Shown here: positions 39,694-48,230 of the stretch, in pieces
How the letters are laid out: each line of letters starts with the position of its first letter
Numbering within the stretch: position 1 is the first letter of the stretch
Source: Gemelliphila palaticanis
GTDB lineage: Bacteria > Bacillota > Bacilli > Staphylococcales > Gemellaceae
Assembly (NCBI GenBank): GCA_013415235.1
Contig: JACBYF010000002.1
Coordinates: 1 to 64,000, forward strand
Length of the DNA stretch: 64,000 bases
Reading direction: 5' to 3'
The notes under the pieces: model-generated
Databases searched by the model: none
Seen by the model: only the letters and a program-made list of their open reading frames with translations
Told to the model about the DNA's origin: nothing
Made by a program: the position numbers and the translations under genes

Positions 39694-41416
39694 TTATTGT
39701 ATATTATTTTCTATAATTGATATTTCTTCTTCTGTAATTTCATAAAGATCATATAAAAGTTTATCTACTTTAGAATCAACTTCTTCTATTTCTGATTTAA
39801 GTAATAATTATTTTATTTTTTTCATCTTCAAAAAATTGTTGCCATTCCAATTCTTCTGCTAAAGAGAATTTAATTTTAGCTTTCTTCATTTCTTTTATAA
39901 AGTATGAAAATTCTAAAATGTACCAATTAGATAGTTTCTTTGAAATTTTTTCTATATTAAACTTATTTTTAACAAAATTAATAAATTTTGAAATTCTCTC
40001 ATAATAATTTTTATTTAAAGAAATCATTTTATCGATATATAATATAATTTCTTTTTGATTACTGTAATTTGTAACTTTTATAGGTATATTTTTGACATCA
40101 TTTACCAAGATTTTTGGAAATAATCCTTTATTAGCTTTAGGTGATGTTTTGTTGTGATACCCTCCTATTAATTTAGAGTTTAATATTCCTAAAATATATT
40201 TCAACTCTAAATCTTTTTGATTATTAATAACATTTATAATTGACGGGGTATTATAATATTCTTCTTCAGTGTATACACAAAATAACTTATCTCCTGTTAT
40301 TTCTCTAATTAATATTCTAGGTTCTAAAAAATACTTTGGTTCTCTTGGAGCTGCTAACCATTCTCCATAACTTATCCATAAATTACCATTCCAAGAAAGA
40401 TAATAAGACTTTATATCTTCTCCTTTTAATTCTTTCTTATAAGTATCATTTAATTTCTTATCAGAATGATAAGCTCTATTTTTTATTATATGTTCTGATT
40501 GTCCTCTATATTTGTCGTAAGGAATTAATCCTTGAGAAATATTACGGTAATCTTTTAACATATAATTATTTTTTATTTTATAAATTATATTTTTTTCTTC
40601 TTTACTTTGTAAAAACATTGACGATATATTTTCTACATTATTTAAAATATCATCATATTTATACTTTTCAAAGTACTCTATTTTCCCATTAACAGATTTG
40701 TTGAAAATTACAATGTTTTTATTTGAATTATTATTTTTCAATAGTAAAATTATTGTTCTAACCTTTGCATCTTTAAACACTTCGTCATTTGATAAATCTG
40801 ATATTTCTAATATATTTGTATTTTCTATCAAATATTTTCTATAATCTTTTGCAAATAAATTTGATAAAAAAGTGTTAGGAAATATATAAGATAGGTATCC
40901 ATTTTTTGATAATATCTTTTTATATAATGATATAAAGTAAATATATATTTCATAATCAGGAACTGTATAATCAAAATTATCAAGATATTTTTTAGTATCA
41001 GAATCAAAATTCACTCCATAAGGTGGATTTCCTATTACAATATCAAAGCCACCTTGTTCAAAAACTTCTGGAAATTCTCTTTGCCAATTAAAAGCTAAAT
41101 CTCCCACTAAAGTTTCATCATCAATTAATGAATTTCCACATTTTATATTTTTATCAAGATTTGTGAGTGGTTTATCTTTTGAAAGTGTACGTAATCATAA
41201 AGAAAGTCTTGTTATTTCTACACTTTCTTTATTTAAATCAACACCGTACAAACAATTTTTTAAAATTTCATCATCGTAAGCAGTACTATACAACTCATCT
41301 CCTACACCGTCAAAAAATTCGTTAACATCTTTAATATCATCTATAGCAGAATTAATTTTTTGCATTTCATTTTTTAAAGTATCAAAAGCTGTTATTAAAA
41401 ATGATCCACTCCCACA
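39694..41416 (-). pseudogene. Type IIG-like restriction-modification enzyme, 3' part (broken)
   Basis: C-terminal portion of an N6-adenine methyltransferase/endonuclease. Reading leftward, GSGSFLITAFDTLKNEM completes methylase motif I, then a TGA at 41195-41197 interrupts VEITRLSL-(stop)-LRTLSKDKPL at a position that is Trp in relatives, in the same frame. Motif IV NPPYG follows in FDIVIGNPPYGVNF, then a target-recognition region. The frame ends at 39797, but the typical tail (KSEIEEVDSKVDKLLYDLY) continues in another frame to 39694, showing a further frameshift. It stops 14 bp before pheS. Not functional as assembled. Confidence 0.88.
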
Positions 41417-41464
41417 TGTTAAATCAGATAGTAAAATCAAGGGTTACAGATACTAAATTTCCAT

Positions 41465-41578
41465 CTATTCAGGAGGGCTACTTACCCTACAAACTTGAAT
41501 TGGTTTTACTGTTAGCAATAAGGAGTATAATAAAATGCACATAGACTTATCAATAGATATATAATTTCCTTTTAACAT
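41465..41578 (-). CDS. Possible 37-codon ORF at the end of the insertion
   Basis: The ATG directly abuts the TAG of the DUF4303-like gene and the frame runs to TAG at 41465-41467. The product has a hydrophobic middle (CILLYSLLLTV) and a tail PIQVCRVSSPPE. It has no good ribosome-binding site apart from coupling with the upstream stop. It may be a remnant of another coding sequence instead of a gene. Confidence 0.25.
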   Translation of the reverse strand: MLKGNYISIDKSMCILLYSLLLTVKPIQVCRVSSPPE

Positions 41579-42097
41579 CTACTTACTACCTTGTATAGCT
41601 TGTGCTGTCTGTGCCAATGCATAATCTACATCCTCTTCATGGTCTATACAAATTGGTGTGAAATTATCCGTTTTGGGAATCAAATCATAACAAGGAGTCT
41701 TGCAAAATTTTTGCATGAGAGAATAATTGAATTTCATCATTTCAGTTTGCATTTTTTCGTAATCGTCTCCATATATTTCTGTCAATTCTTCTTCAGTAAA
41801 AACAGTATAGGTGGAAATACCTTGATAATCCCAATCTCCTGTATTAAAACGCAAATCCAAAATAGATTCCTCTGTTCGATATAAATCGCTGTATTCTCCG
41901 TTCTGATAATATTTCAAGGTTTTCTGAAATGCTTCTTCTGTATTAAAACATAATAGTATTTCTGCATATTCCGAATTGCAATCGAACCCAACAGAATAAA
42001 ACTGAAGAGTGGGATTTTTTTCTAAAAATTTTTTAGTATCTATTATAATTTTGTGCAGTAATTTTTGTAGCTTCGTTTCGTTTATGTGTTTTGGCAT
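41579..42097 (-). CDS. DUF4303-like protein, unknown function
   Basis: 172 residues, soluble, with no signal peptide. The sequence FYSVGFDCNSEYAEILLCFNTEEAF and DLRFNTGDWDYQGISTYTVFTEEEL (each split by loops) fits the DUF4303 pattern, a family seen near polymorphic toxin and mobile loci. The assignment is tentative. Weak AGGGA site upstream. Located inside the insertion, 53 bp after the BRO-N gene and same strand, so probably co-transcribed. Confidence 0.6.
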   Translation of the reverse strand: MPKHINETKLQKLLHKIIIDTKKFLEKNPTLQFYSVGFDCNSEYAEILLCFNTEEAFQKTLKYYQNGEYSDLYRTEESILDLRFNTGDWDYQGISTYTVFTEEELTEIYGDDYEKMQTEMMKFNYSLMQKFCKTPCYDLIPKTDNFTPICIDHEEDVDYALAQTAQAIQGSK

Positions 42098-42150
42098 ATT
42101 AAGTTTTTATTCCCTTCTCAAATTATAATTTGTAACTATTATTTTTTCTC

Positions 42151-43002
42151 TTATTTGTTTTCAATCTCTTTAGCTACAACGTCGATTAACTTTCCTAAAT
42201 CAATAGCATTTTTTGATGTAATAACTGGTTGCCCTGTTTTAGCTTCTATATCTTTTCTAGCATTTCCAGCAATACTTCCACCTTCTTTTGCTACTTTCTT
42301 ATTTTCTTCAAGTCCTTGAGGATTTGTTGCATTAGCAAGTTCTGTAGTTGTAGCTTCTGCAAGCATATTTAAAACCAATTCAAGTGTAGACATATTATCT
42401 CTAAGGTTTTGTTTCTTCAAACCTTTATAGTCTTTGTATTGTCTTGTTGTCATACCAGACCATGCTTTGGTAATTTCATTGGTTAGAATGGCATATTCTT
42501 TACCCTCTTTTACTCCATGATCTTGCCAAACATCTGTTAGTTCTTTTCTCACTTGAATCGCTTGTAGCCTTTGGTTTATCCATTCTCTTGTATAACCTTT
42601 TTTTAGATAGGTTTCTAAGGCTCTATCAATTGTAAGTTCTGGGTCAATTATTTCATCTATTCTTTCTTTACCTACTTCTGCTAACCACATTTTAAATGGT
42701 TCAGCTTTAGGTGATGGAACAGATTGAATAATGCGGAATATACCCTGCATGTCAGCAACATCAGTATTGTATTTTTTACCATCTGACGACTCTAATTTCA
42801 GTTGTACGATATTTTCGTATAACTGAATTGCACCTTCTTCGTCTTTCATCTTTCTTTTTAAATCACTCCAGTATCTTCTAGGATTTTTACTTTCCGTTAA
42901 TACTCCCATAATATCAACTACAGAAAAATACCATTCTTCCTTTTCACTATCCCAAACAGAGCGTATCTGATTTCCTTCAAATAATTTTATTTCATTGTCC
43001 AT
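42151..43002 (-). CDS. BRO-N domain protein, phage antirepressor-like
   Basis: 283 residues. The N-terminal BRO-N domain (about 1-110) shows IRSVWDSEKEEWYFSVVDIM, SKNPRRYWSDLKRKMKDE and YNTDVADMQGIFRIIQSVPS. The remainder (AEPFKMWLAEVGKERIDEI, RKELTDVWQDHG, LRDNMSTLELVLNML) is characteristic of a widespread stand-alone BRO family in Firmicutes and Bacteroidota. BRO-N proteins bind DNA and act as antirepressors in phages; the role here is unknown. AAAGGAG six bases before ATG. It lies inside the insertion and is preceded by a long hairpin. Confidence 0.85.
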   Translation of the reverse strand: MDNEIKLFEGNQIRSVWDSEKEEWYFSVVDIMGVLTESKNPRRYWSDLKRKMKDEEGAIQLYENIVQLKLESSDGKKYNTDVADMQGIFRIIQSVPSPKAEPFKMWLAEVGKERIDEIIDPELTIDRALETYLKKGYTREWINQRLQAIQVRKELTDVWQDHGVKEGKEYAILTNEITKAWSGMTTRQYKDYKGLKKQNLRDNMSTLELVLNMLAEATTTELANATNPQGLEENKKVAKEGGSIAGNARKDIEAKTGQPVITSKNAIDLGKLIDVVAKEIENK

Positions 43003-43023
43003 TGACTTCTCCTTTCTAGGTTC

Positions 43024-43074
43024 TATGTGTTGTTTACAATCATCTAAGTATTAGATGACTCTAAACAACACATA
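43024..43074. repeat. Long two-part hairpin upstream of the BRO-N gene
   Basis: TATGTGTTGTTTA pairs with TAAACAACACATA (13 bp), and nested inside, TCATCTAA pairs with TTAGATGA (8 bp) around a 3-base loop. A 3/3 internal bulge separates the two stems. It lies 22 bp before the BRO-N start and could be an operator, a leader structure, or an element-end structure. Confidence 0.85.
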
Positions 43075-43147
43075 AATTACTATTTTTTAGAGTTTTAATA
43101 TTTTGTAGAAGCACTAAAACTTTTTATTTTATTAGACTTTTTACCAC

Positions 43148-43163
43148 TGTCATAATTATGACA
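43148..43163. repeat. 16-bp perfect palindrome near the insertion end
   Basis: TGTCATAATTATGACA equals its own reverse complement. It sits five bases inside the right end of the insertion, next to the direct repeat, so it may be part of the element's recognition site. Confidence 0.85.
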
Positions 43164-43168
43164 TAAGA

Positions 43169-44543
43169 CCCACAAGCAGGATCAACTATTTTTATTTTCA
43201 TTAATTCTTCACGTAATGATCTATAGAACATTAAATATTTATTTTTTACTTGTTTACTACTATCATTATTCAAAACAGGTAATTTTTCATAACCTAAGAG
43301 TTTTCTTTTATCTTCTAAATATTCAAAAATATCAGTTTCAACTATTTTTTTGTTATATATTTAGGTGTATAAAATACTCCATCTATTTTTCTTTTACTAT
43401 CTTTTTTATCGAATGTTTCTCCACTATAATATTTTTTTAATTCTTCTAAATCACTAAGACTTTGCTCAAAAATATGCCCTAATATATTTTCGTCCACATC
43501 TGTACTAAAATCATAATTTGCTATTTCTATCAAATTATCAAACACAATATCAGGTATTGTTAAATTATCTAAAATATCATCTTCTTTAAATAATCCACCA
43601 TTGAATTTATTAATTCCTTTTGATTTATTTCCTGTATTTATCCACGAACATAATGTTCTAAAGGCATCTGACTTAGTTATTATATTGTTTGAACTTTCTA
43701 TAATAGTTCTAAAAATGTTAGTAGGTATAAAATTTTTATCCTCACAAAATGCTATAAATAAAAAATCTATCCAATAATTCTTGTGTTTTTTTATTAGTAT
43801 GTTTTTTGGCTGGTCATTATTAGAGTTTATTATTTCTTTTATAATATCATAGCGTATTTTCTTATACTTATTATAAAATTTTTTCTCTATGCTTTCTTCT
43901 TCTTTTATTTTCAAATCAACTTTATTAAAAAGTTTATTTTCAATTATATGTTCTTTAGACATTAAATAGAGTAATCTACTTAGTTCATAATCATCTAGTA
44001 AATTTTCAATATAAAAAACTTCATACTCACTTAGTGACAACTGGTCATAAAGTCTTATTTCATTAAAATTACTTACTATTATCCACTTTCTTTGACCACC
44101 ACTATATTTTGGAGCATATCCAAAAGCTTGTTCTATTGGACTTCTTTTATCACTTTGTCTGTTTTGTTTTTTATCTAGATCTCTATAATTAGGATCTTTT
44201 AATTCTACTACTGCAAAAACTTTTTTATCATTATTTGAAAATTCCTCTAATATAGCATCTGCTTTCTGCCCATCAACATCTGTTTTATGCTCAGTTTCTA
44301 AATTCCAATTTTCACTATTTTGAAAAATATCATTATAATTTAATAAAACTCTAAAAATCAAATTAATAAAATCTTTTTGTAATTGTTCTTCTTTGTATTC
44401 ATAAATTTTCTTGTTTTTAATTAATTTTATCCAATTTTCTAGCAAAGATTTTTTTCTTTCAATTCTTCTTTAGTATAATTTGTATGTTCTTCTATACTAC
44501 TTTTTATAAATGTTTCTTTAAAAATAGAATTGCGATTTTTCAT
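43169..44543 (-). pseudogene. Type IIG-like restriction-modification enzyme, 5' part (broken)
   Basis: N-terminal portion of the enzyme. ATG at 44541-44543 follows AGGAG. After about 31 codons the frame is lost at a seven-A run (plus-strand T at 44449-44455); one more A would join it to LLENWIKLIK. The nuclease domain has a PD-(D/E)xK pattern, KADAILEE then VVELKD. A second seven-A run (43345-43351) again shifts the frame after FYTPKYITKK; one more A continues IVETDIFEYLED and reaches IVDPACGS, methylase motif I, where the 1.75-kb insertion begins. Two homopolymer lesions suggest slippage, phase variation, decay or sequencing error. Confidence 0.88.
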
Positions 44544-44562
44544 TTTTTTCTCCTAAAAAAAA

Positions 44563-44790
44563 TCCCTAGAGTAAGTATACTTACTCTAGGGACGAATTTT
44601 TCGTGGTACCACCCTTGTTTAAAGAATTAAAATTCTTTTTCTCTAACTAGTATTAACGCTACTAAACGACTGTACTCACATTTTTTGCTTATACAGTTAC
44701 TCATAAGCTGAAATATGTATAAGACTTTTATAGTTTTCTCAGTCTAGAAACTATTTCCTGTAAAAAGTCTATTTTATACATAACGTCTTA
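44563..44790 (-). promoter_or_regulatory. T-box leader, probably for phenylalanine (pheST)
   Basis: Core T-box AAGGGTGGTACCACGA at 44601-44616. The terminator is TCCCTAGAGTAA with its complement (44563-44592) followed by eight Ts on the minus strand. A TTC that could be the specifier codon is at 44710-44712. The first gene behind it is the broken R-M gene. pheS, the expected target, starts 4.9 kb further. No clear promoter was found, so it may be read from codY. Confidence 0.85.
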
Positions 44791-44800
44791 ATCAAAGTTT

Positions 44801-45586
44801 TTATAGTTCTTCTCCACTAAATATATATTCAAGGAAGTAGTCTTTAAGAACTCTTATATAAGTTCCTTTCATTCCTAGTGATTTTGATTCTATAATTCCA
44901 GCACTTTCAAGCTTTCTTAATGCGTTTACTATTACAGATCTAGTTATTCCTACTCTATCTGCTACTTTACTTGCTATAAGTAAGCCTTCTGTACCATCTA
45001 GTTCTTTAAATATATGCTCTATCGCTTCTTTTTCTGAATATGATAATGAATTTAAAGACATGATAACAAGATCTTTATCTCTAGCTATGTTTTTTTCTTT
45101 ATCTTGTTTTTCATGAAGTATTTCTATTCCTACTACAGTAGATGCATATTCTGCTAAAACTAAATCATCTTCTTCAAAATTACTTCCTATTTTACCTATT
45201 ACTAAAGTTCCTAATCTTTCCCCAGCTCCTCTAACAGGTAAAATAACTGTGAATGTATTTCCGTCAAATCTTTCTTCTTCTTCTATAGGAAATATTGATA
45301 ATTCATGTCTAAATGGAATATCTACTTTTGTTGAATATACTTTTAAAGCTGCTGCTATATATTCTTTAGTAACTCTTCCTGTTTTTATCATATTGTCTAA
45401 TCGCTCATTAGAATAGTCTATACTTGAATCATATCCTAATATCTGACCATCATTATCTATTATATAAACAACAGAATCAAGTATTGCACTTAGTCTCATT
45501 GCCATTGCTTCAAAATCTACTTTTGAATGACGACCTTCCTGAAGGATAGCACTAATCTTACGAGTTTTTTGTAATAAACTTGCCAT
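44801..45586 (-). CDS. codY: GTP-sensing transcriptional pleiotropic repressor CodY
   Basis: Global regulator of amino-acid and nitrogen genes that senses GTP and branched-chain amino acids. 261 residues with the N-terminal GAF domain (about 1-155, MASLLQKTRKISAILQE) and the C-terminal winged helix carrying the highly conserved ASKVADRVGITRSVIVNALR and GIIESKSLGMKGTYI. Preceded by a promoter and possible CodY box. The next feature downstream on the same strand is the T-box leader. Confidence 0.98.
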   Translation of the reverse strand: MASLLQKTRKISAILQEGRHSKVDFEAMAMRLSAILDSVVYIIDNDGQILGYDSSIDYSNERLDNMIKTGRVTKEYIAAALKVYSTKVDIPFRHELSIFPIEEEERFDGNTFTVILPVRGAGERLGTLVIGKIGSNFEEDDLVLAEYASTVVGIEILHEKQDKEKNIARDKDLVIMSLNSLSYSEKEAIEHIFKELDGTEGLLIASKVADRVGITRSVIVNALRKLESAGIIESKSLGMKGTYIRVLKDYFLEYIFSGEEL

Positions 45587-45618
45587 GATTGCCCCCTATT
45601 GATTAAATTTCCTATACT

Positions 45619-45663
45619 ATTATAACCTTTAATACAAAAATTGTAAATAATATTTTGACAATT
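45619..45663 (-). promoter_or_regulatory. codY promoter with possible CodY box
   Basis: Minus-strand -35 TTTACA (45642-45647) and -10 TATAAT (45619-45624), spacer 17 bp. Just upstream, AATTGTCAAAATATT (45649-45663) matches the CodY box AATTTTCWGAAAATT with three mismatches, hinting at autoregulation. Confidence 0.6.
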
Positions 45664-46970
45664 TATATATTATTTTCTAAAAATTCATCTAAAATTGCTA
45701 AAGCTCTTTCTGCATATTTTGTATATTTTTCTTTTTTATCTTTTATTCTTTCATCTAAAGGCTTTATTATTCCGAAATTAGCATTTATAGGTTGGAAGTT
45801 CTTACTAGTGTTATCTACTATATAGTTTGCCATAGCTCCTATCATTGTTTCTGTTGGGAAAATTATTTCTTTTCCATCTTCACTATTTAGAGCGTTAAGA
45901 GCTGCTACAATTCCAGAAGCTGCACTTTCTACATAACCTTCAACTCCTGTCATTTGACCTGCAAAATATATGTTCGGATTTTCTTTTAATTGATATGTTC
46001 TTTTTAGTAAAGTCGGAGAATTTAAATATGTATTTCTGTGCATAACTCCATATCTAACTATATTAGCATTTTCTAAACCTGGTATTAGATTTATAATACG
46101 TTTTTGTTCTCCCCATTTAAGGTGTGTTTGGAATCCTACTATATTGTATAAAGTACCTTCTGAGTTATCTTGTCTTAATTGAACTACTGCATAAGGTCTT
46201 TTTCCTGTTTTTGGATCTTCTAATCCTACTGGTTTCATAGGCCCAAATAATAGTGTTTTTTCTCCTCTTTTTGCCATTTCTTCAAATGGCATACACCCTT
46301 CAAAATAAATTTCTTTTTCAAATTCTTTTAATGGAGCAACTTCTGCAGCGACTAGTTCACTATAGAATTTTTCAAATTCTTCTTTTGTCATTGGACAGTT
46401 TAGGTATGCCGCTTCTCCTTTATCATATCTTGATTTTAAATATACTTTATCCATATTTAGTGAATCTTTTTCTATTATTGGTGCTGCTGCATCATAGAAA
46501 TAAAGACCTTGTTGATTAGTATATTTTTTTATGTCTTCTGCTAATGAGTCAGATGTCAATGGTCCTGTTGCTACTATTACAGGGATATCAACTTTAGGTA
46601 TTTCTAACAGCTCTTCTTCTATAATGTTTATATTTTCATGTGTTTTAATTTTTTCTGTTATTAATTCAGAAAATTTATCTCTATCCACTGCTAACGCTCC
46701 ACCTGCTGGAACTTGTGTGGCATCAGCACACGATATAACTAGTGAGTTTAACTTTCTCATTTCTTCTTTTAAAAGTCCTACACCATTAGTTATACTATTA
46801 GCTCTTAGTGAATTTGAACAAACTAATTCTGCAAAATTTTTAGTTTTGTGTGCAGGTGTCATTTTTTTAGGACGCATTTCATATAAATCCACTTTAACTC
46901 CTCTTTCTGCAAGCTGCCAAGCTGCCTCACTACCTGCTAAACCTGCTCCTATTACTATTATTTTTTTCAT
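45663..46970 (-). CDS. trmFO: Folate-dependent tRNA (uracil-54-C5) methyltransferase TrmFO
   Basis: Flavoprotein that makes ribothymidine at position 54 of tRNA using methylene-THF. FAD motif [12 protein letters not shown] (6-17), then [11 protein letters not shown] and [10 protein letters not shown] with the conserved Cys, [10 protein letters not shown] and [14 protein letters not shown]. 435 residues, normal. Gene order thiI-trmFO-codY on one strand resembles the trmFO/codY neighbourhood of Bacilli, without xerC and hslVU. Confidence 0.96.
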   Translation of the reverse strand: MKKIIVIGAGLAGSEAAWQLAERGVKVDLYEMRPKKMTPAHKTKNFAELVCSNSLRANSITNGVGLLKEEMRKLNSLVISCADATQVPAGGALAVDRDKFSELITEKIKTHENINIIEEELLEIPKVDIPVIVATGPLTSDSLAEDIKKYTNQQGLYFYDAAAPIIEKDSLNMDKVYLKSRYDKGEAAYLNCPMTKEEFEKFYSELVAAEVAPLKEFEKEIYFEGCMPFEEMAKRGEKTLLFGPMKPVGLEDPKTGKRPYAVVQLRQDNSEGTLYNIVGFQTHLKWGEQKRIINLIPGLENANIVRYGVMHRNTYLNSPTLLKRTYQLKENPNIYFAGQMTGVEGYVESAASGIVAALNALNSEDGKEIIFPTETMIGAMANYIVDNTSKNFQPINANFGIIKPLDERIKDKKEKYTKYAERALAILDEFLENNI

Positions 46971-46985
46971 TATATTCTCCTATAT

Positions 46986-48230
46986 TTAAAGTAAATTTGA
47001 AAAATCTTCTTCTTTTAGTTCTTTTTCTTCTGAAATGTTATTTAAAGCTGTTACACCATCTTTACTTACTAGGTAAGTTTCAATACTATCTAGTGCTTCA
47101 TTAACTAATGAGCTGTAATCGTCTCTTGCTTCATATTCTAGTATTTTTTCTAACTTAGGTTTTGTTTTTGGTGATTTAGGTGTAAATATTGTACAACAAT
47201 CTTCAAATGGTAAATTTGATATTTCATAAGTTTCTATTTCTGTAGCTATTTTTATTATATCAACTTTATCCATAGTAAGTAACGGTCTTAGCACTGGTAA
47301 ATTTGTTACATTATTTATACAATGCATTGATTCTAATGTTTGACTTGCAACTTGCCCTAAAGATTCTCCTGTAGCTATAGCAAAACATTCTTCTTTTATT
47401 GCTAATTGTTCAGCAATTTTCATCATAAATCTTCTTGTTGAAGTCATTGTGTAATTTGATGGTATTCTTTTTACTATTTCTGTTTGTAATTTTGTAAAAT
47501 TAACAACATGTATTTTTATTGCTCCAACTGTTTCGCTTAATTTTTGTGTTAATTTGAATATTTTTTCTAATGCTGCTGGAGATGTGTATGGTGGGGATTG
47601 AAAATGTATCATTTCTACCTCAACACCTTTTATTTGTAACATATTTGCTGCAACAGGAGAATCTATTCCTCCTGACAATAACAGCAATGCTTTAGATGAG
47701 GTATTTACTGGGAATCCTCCTACTCCTTTTATAAAGTCTGTAAATATAAATATTCCTTCACTCCTAACTTCTACATTAATTATAAAGTCAGGTTTTTTTA
47801 CATCAACTTTTAAATTACTATAGTTTGTTAATACATGACTACCAAATATATTATTTAAATCATTTGTATTATATACAAAATTTTTATTTGGTCGTTTTGT
47901 TTGTATTTTAAATTTATACTTTTTATCTTTTTTTGTTTCTAATAACAAATCTATTGTTTCTTTTGCTTTTTCTACATCTAAAACTGATCTTAAAACAGGA
48001 GAAAAAGTATGTATTCCAGGAACTCTTTTTAATTTTAATAAAATATCATCTACATATTCATTTGTATCTAAATGTATATACATTCTATCTCTTTTAGTTT
48101 GTATGTGATATCCTTTTAATCCTCTTAAATTAAGTTTTATATTCTTTGTTAGTTTTTTTAAGAACTCATTTCTGTTTCCTGATTTTAATGTTAATTCTCC
48201 GTATCTTACAATTATATGACTATATTCCAC
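46986..48230 (-). CDS. thiI: tRNA 4-thiouridine synthase ThiI
   Basis: Adenylates and thiolates U8 of tRNA, and in some species supplies sulfur for thiamine. 414 residues: ferredoxin-like and THUMP domains (about 1-165), and PP-loop pyrophosphatase SGGIDSPVA near 183-191. The C-terminal rhodanese domain of E. coli ThiI is absent, as in Bacilli. GTG start. It overlaps iscS by 11 bp, so the sulfur donor is its immediate partner. Confidence 0.95.
   Translation of the reverse strand: MEYSHIIVRYGELTLKSGNRNEFLKKLTKNIKLNLRGLKGYHIQTKRDRMYIHLDTNEYVDDILLKLKRVPGIHTFSPVLRSVLDVEKAKETIDLLLETKKDKKYKFKIQTKRPNKNFVYNTNDLNNIFGSHVLTNYSNLKVDVKKPDFIINVEVRSEGIFIFTDFIKGVGGFPVNTSSKALLLLSGGIDSPVAANMLQIKGVEVEMIHFQSPPYTSPAALEKIFKLTQKLSETVGAIKIHVVNFTKLQTEIVKRIPSNYTMTSTRRFMMKIAEQLAIKEECFAIATGESLGQVASQTLESMHCINNVTNLPVLRPLLTMDKVDIIKIATEIETYEISNLPFEDCCTIFTPKSPKTKPKLEKILEYEARDDYSSLVNEALDSIETYLVSKDGVTALNNISEEKELKEEDFSNLL

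Larger units (their letters stand above)
41411..43174. mobile_element. 1.75-kb insertion inside the methylase motif, flanked by 6-bp direct repeats
   Basis: The R-M reading frame is cut exactly inside codons for DPACGSG. On the minus strand the left part ends TGCTTGTGGG and the right part resumes TGTGGGAGTGG. Removing one TGTGGG and the 1,752 bases between (41417-43168) restores DPACGSGSFLI. The two copies (43169-43174 and 41411-41416 as CCCACA on the plus strand) look like a target-site duplication. The insert carries a BRO-N gene and a DUF4303-like gene, both minus strand, but no recognised transposase or integrase. Ends lack clear terminal inverted repeats; one end has a 16-bp palindrome. 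Confidence 0.75.

Noticed and set aside
41195-41197. TGA read as tryptophan (alternative genetic code)
   Set aside because: All other tryptophans in conserved genes here are TGG, and TGA is a stop elsewhere. The same gene carries frameshifts and an insertion, so a nonsense mutation is the simpler reading.
41417-41450. Terminal inverted repeats of the insertion
   Set aside because: The two ends share only scattered matches (such as GTAAAA), too weak to call an inverted repeat.
46531-46989. Plus-strand 152-codon ORF opposite trmFO
   Set aside because: Lies wholly antisense to the conserved N-terminal half of trmFO and shows no family pattern.
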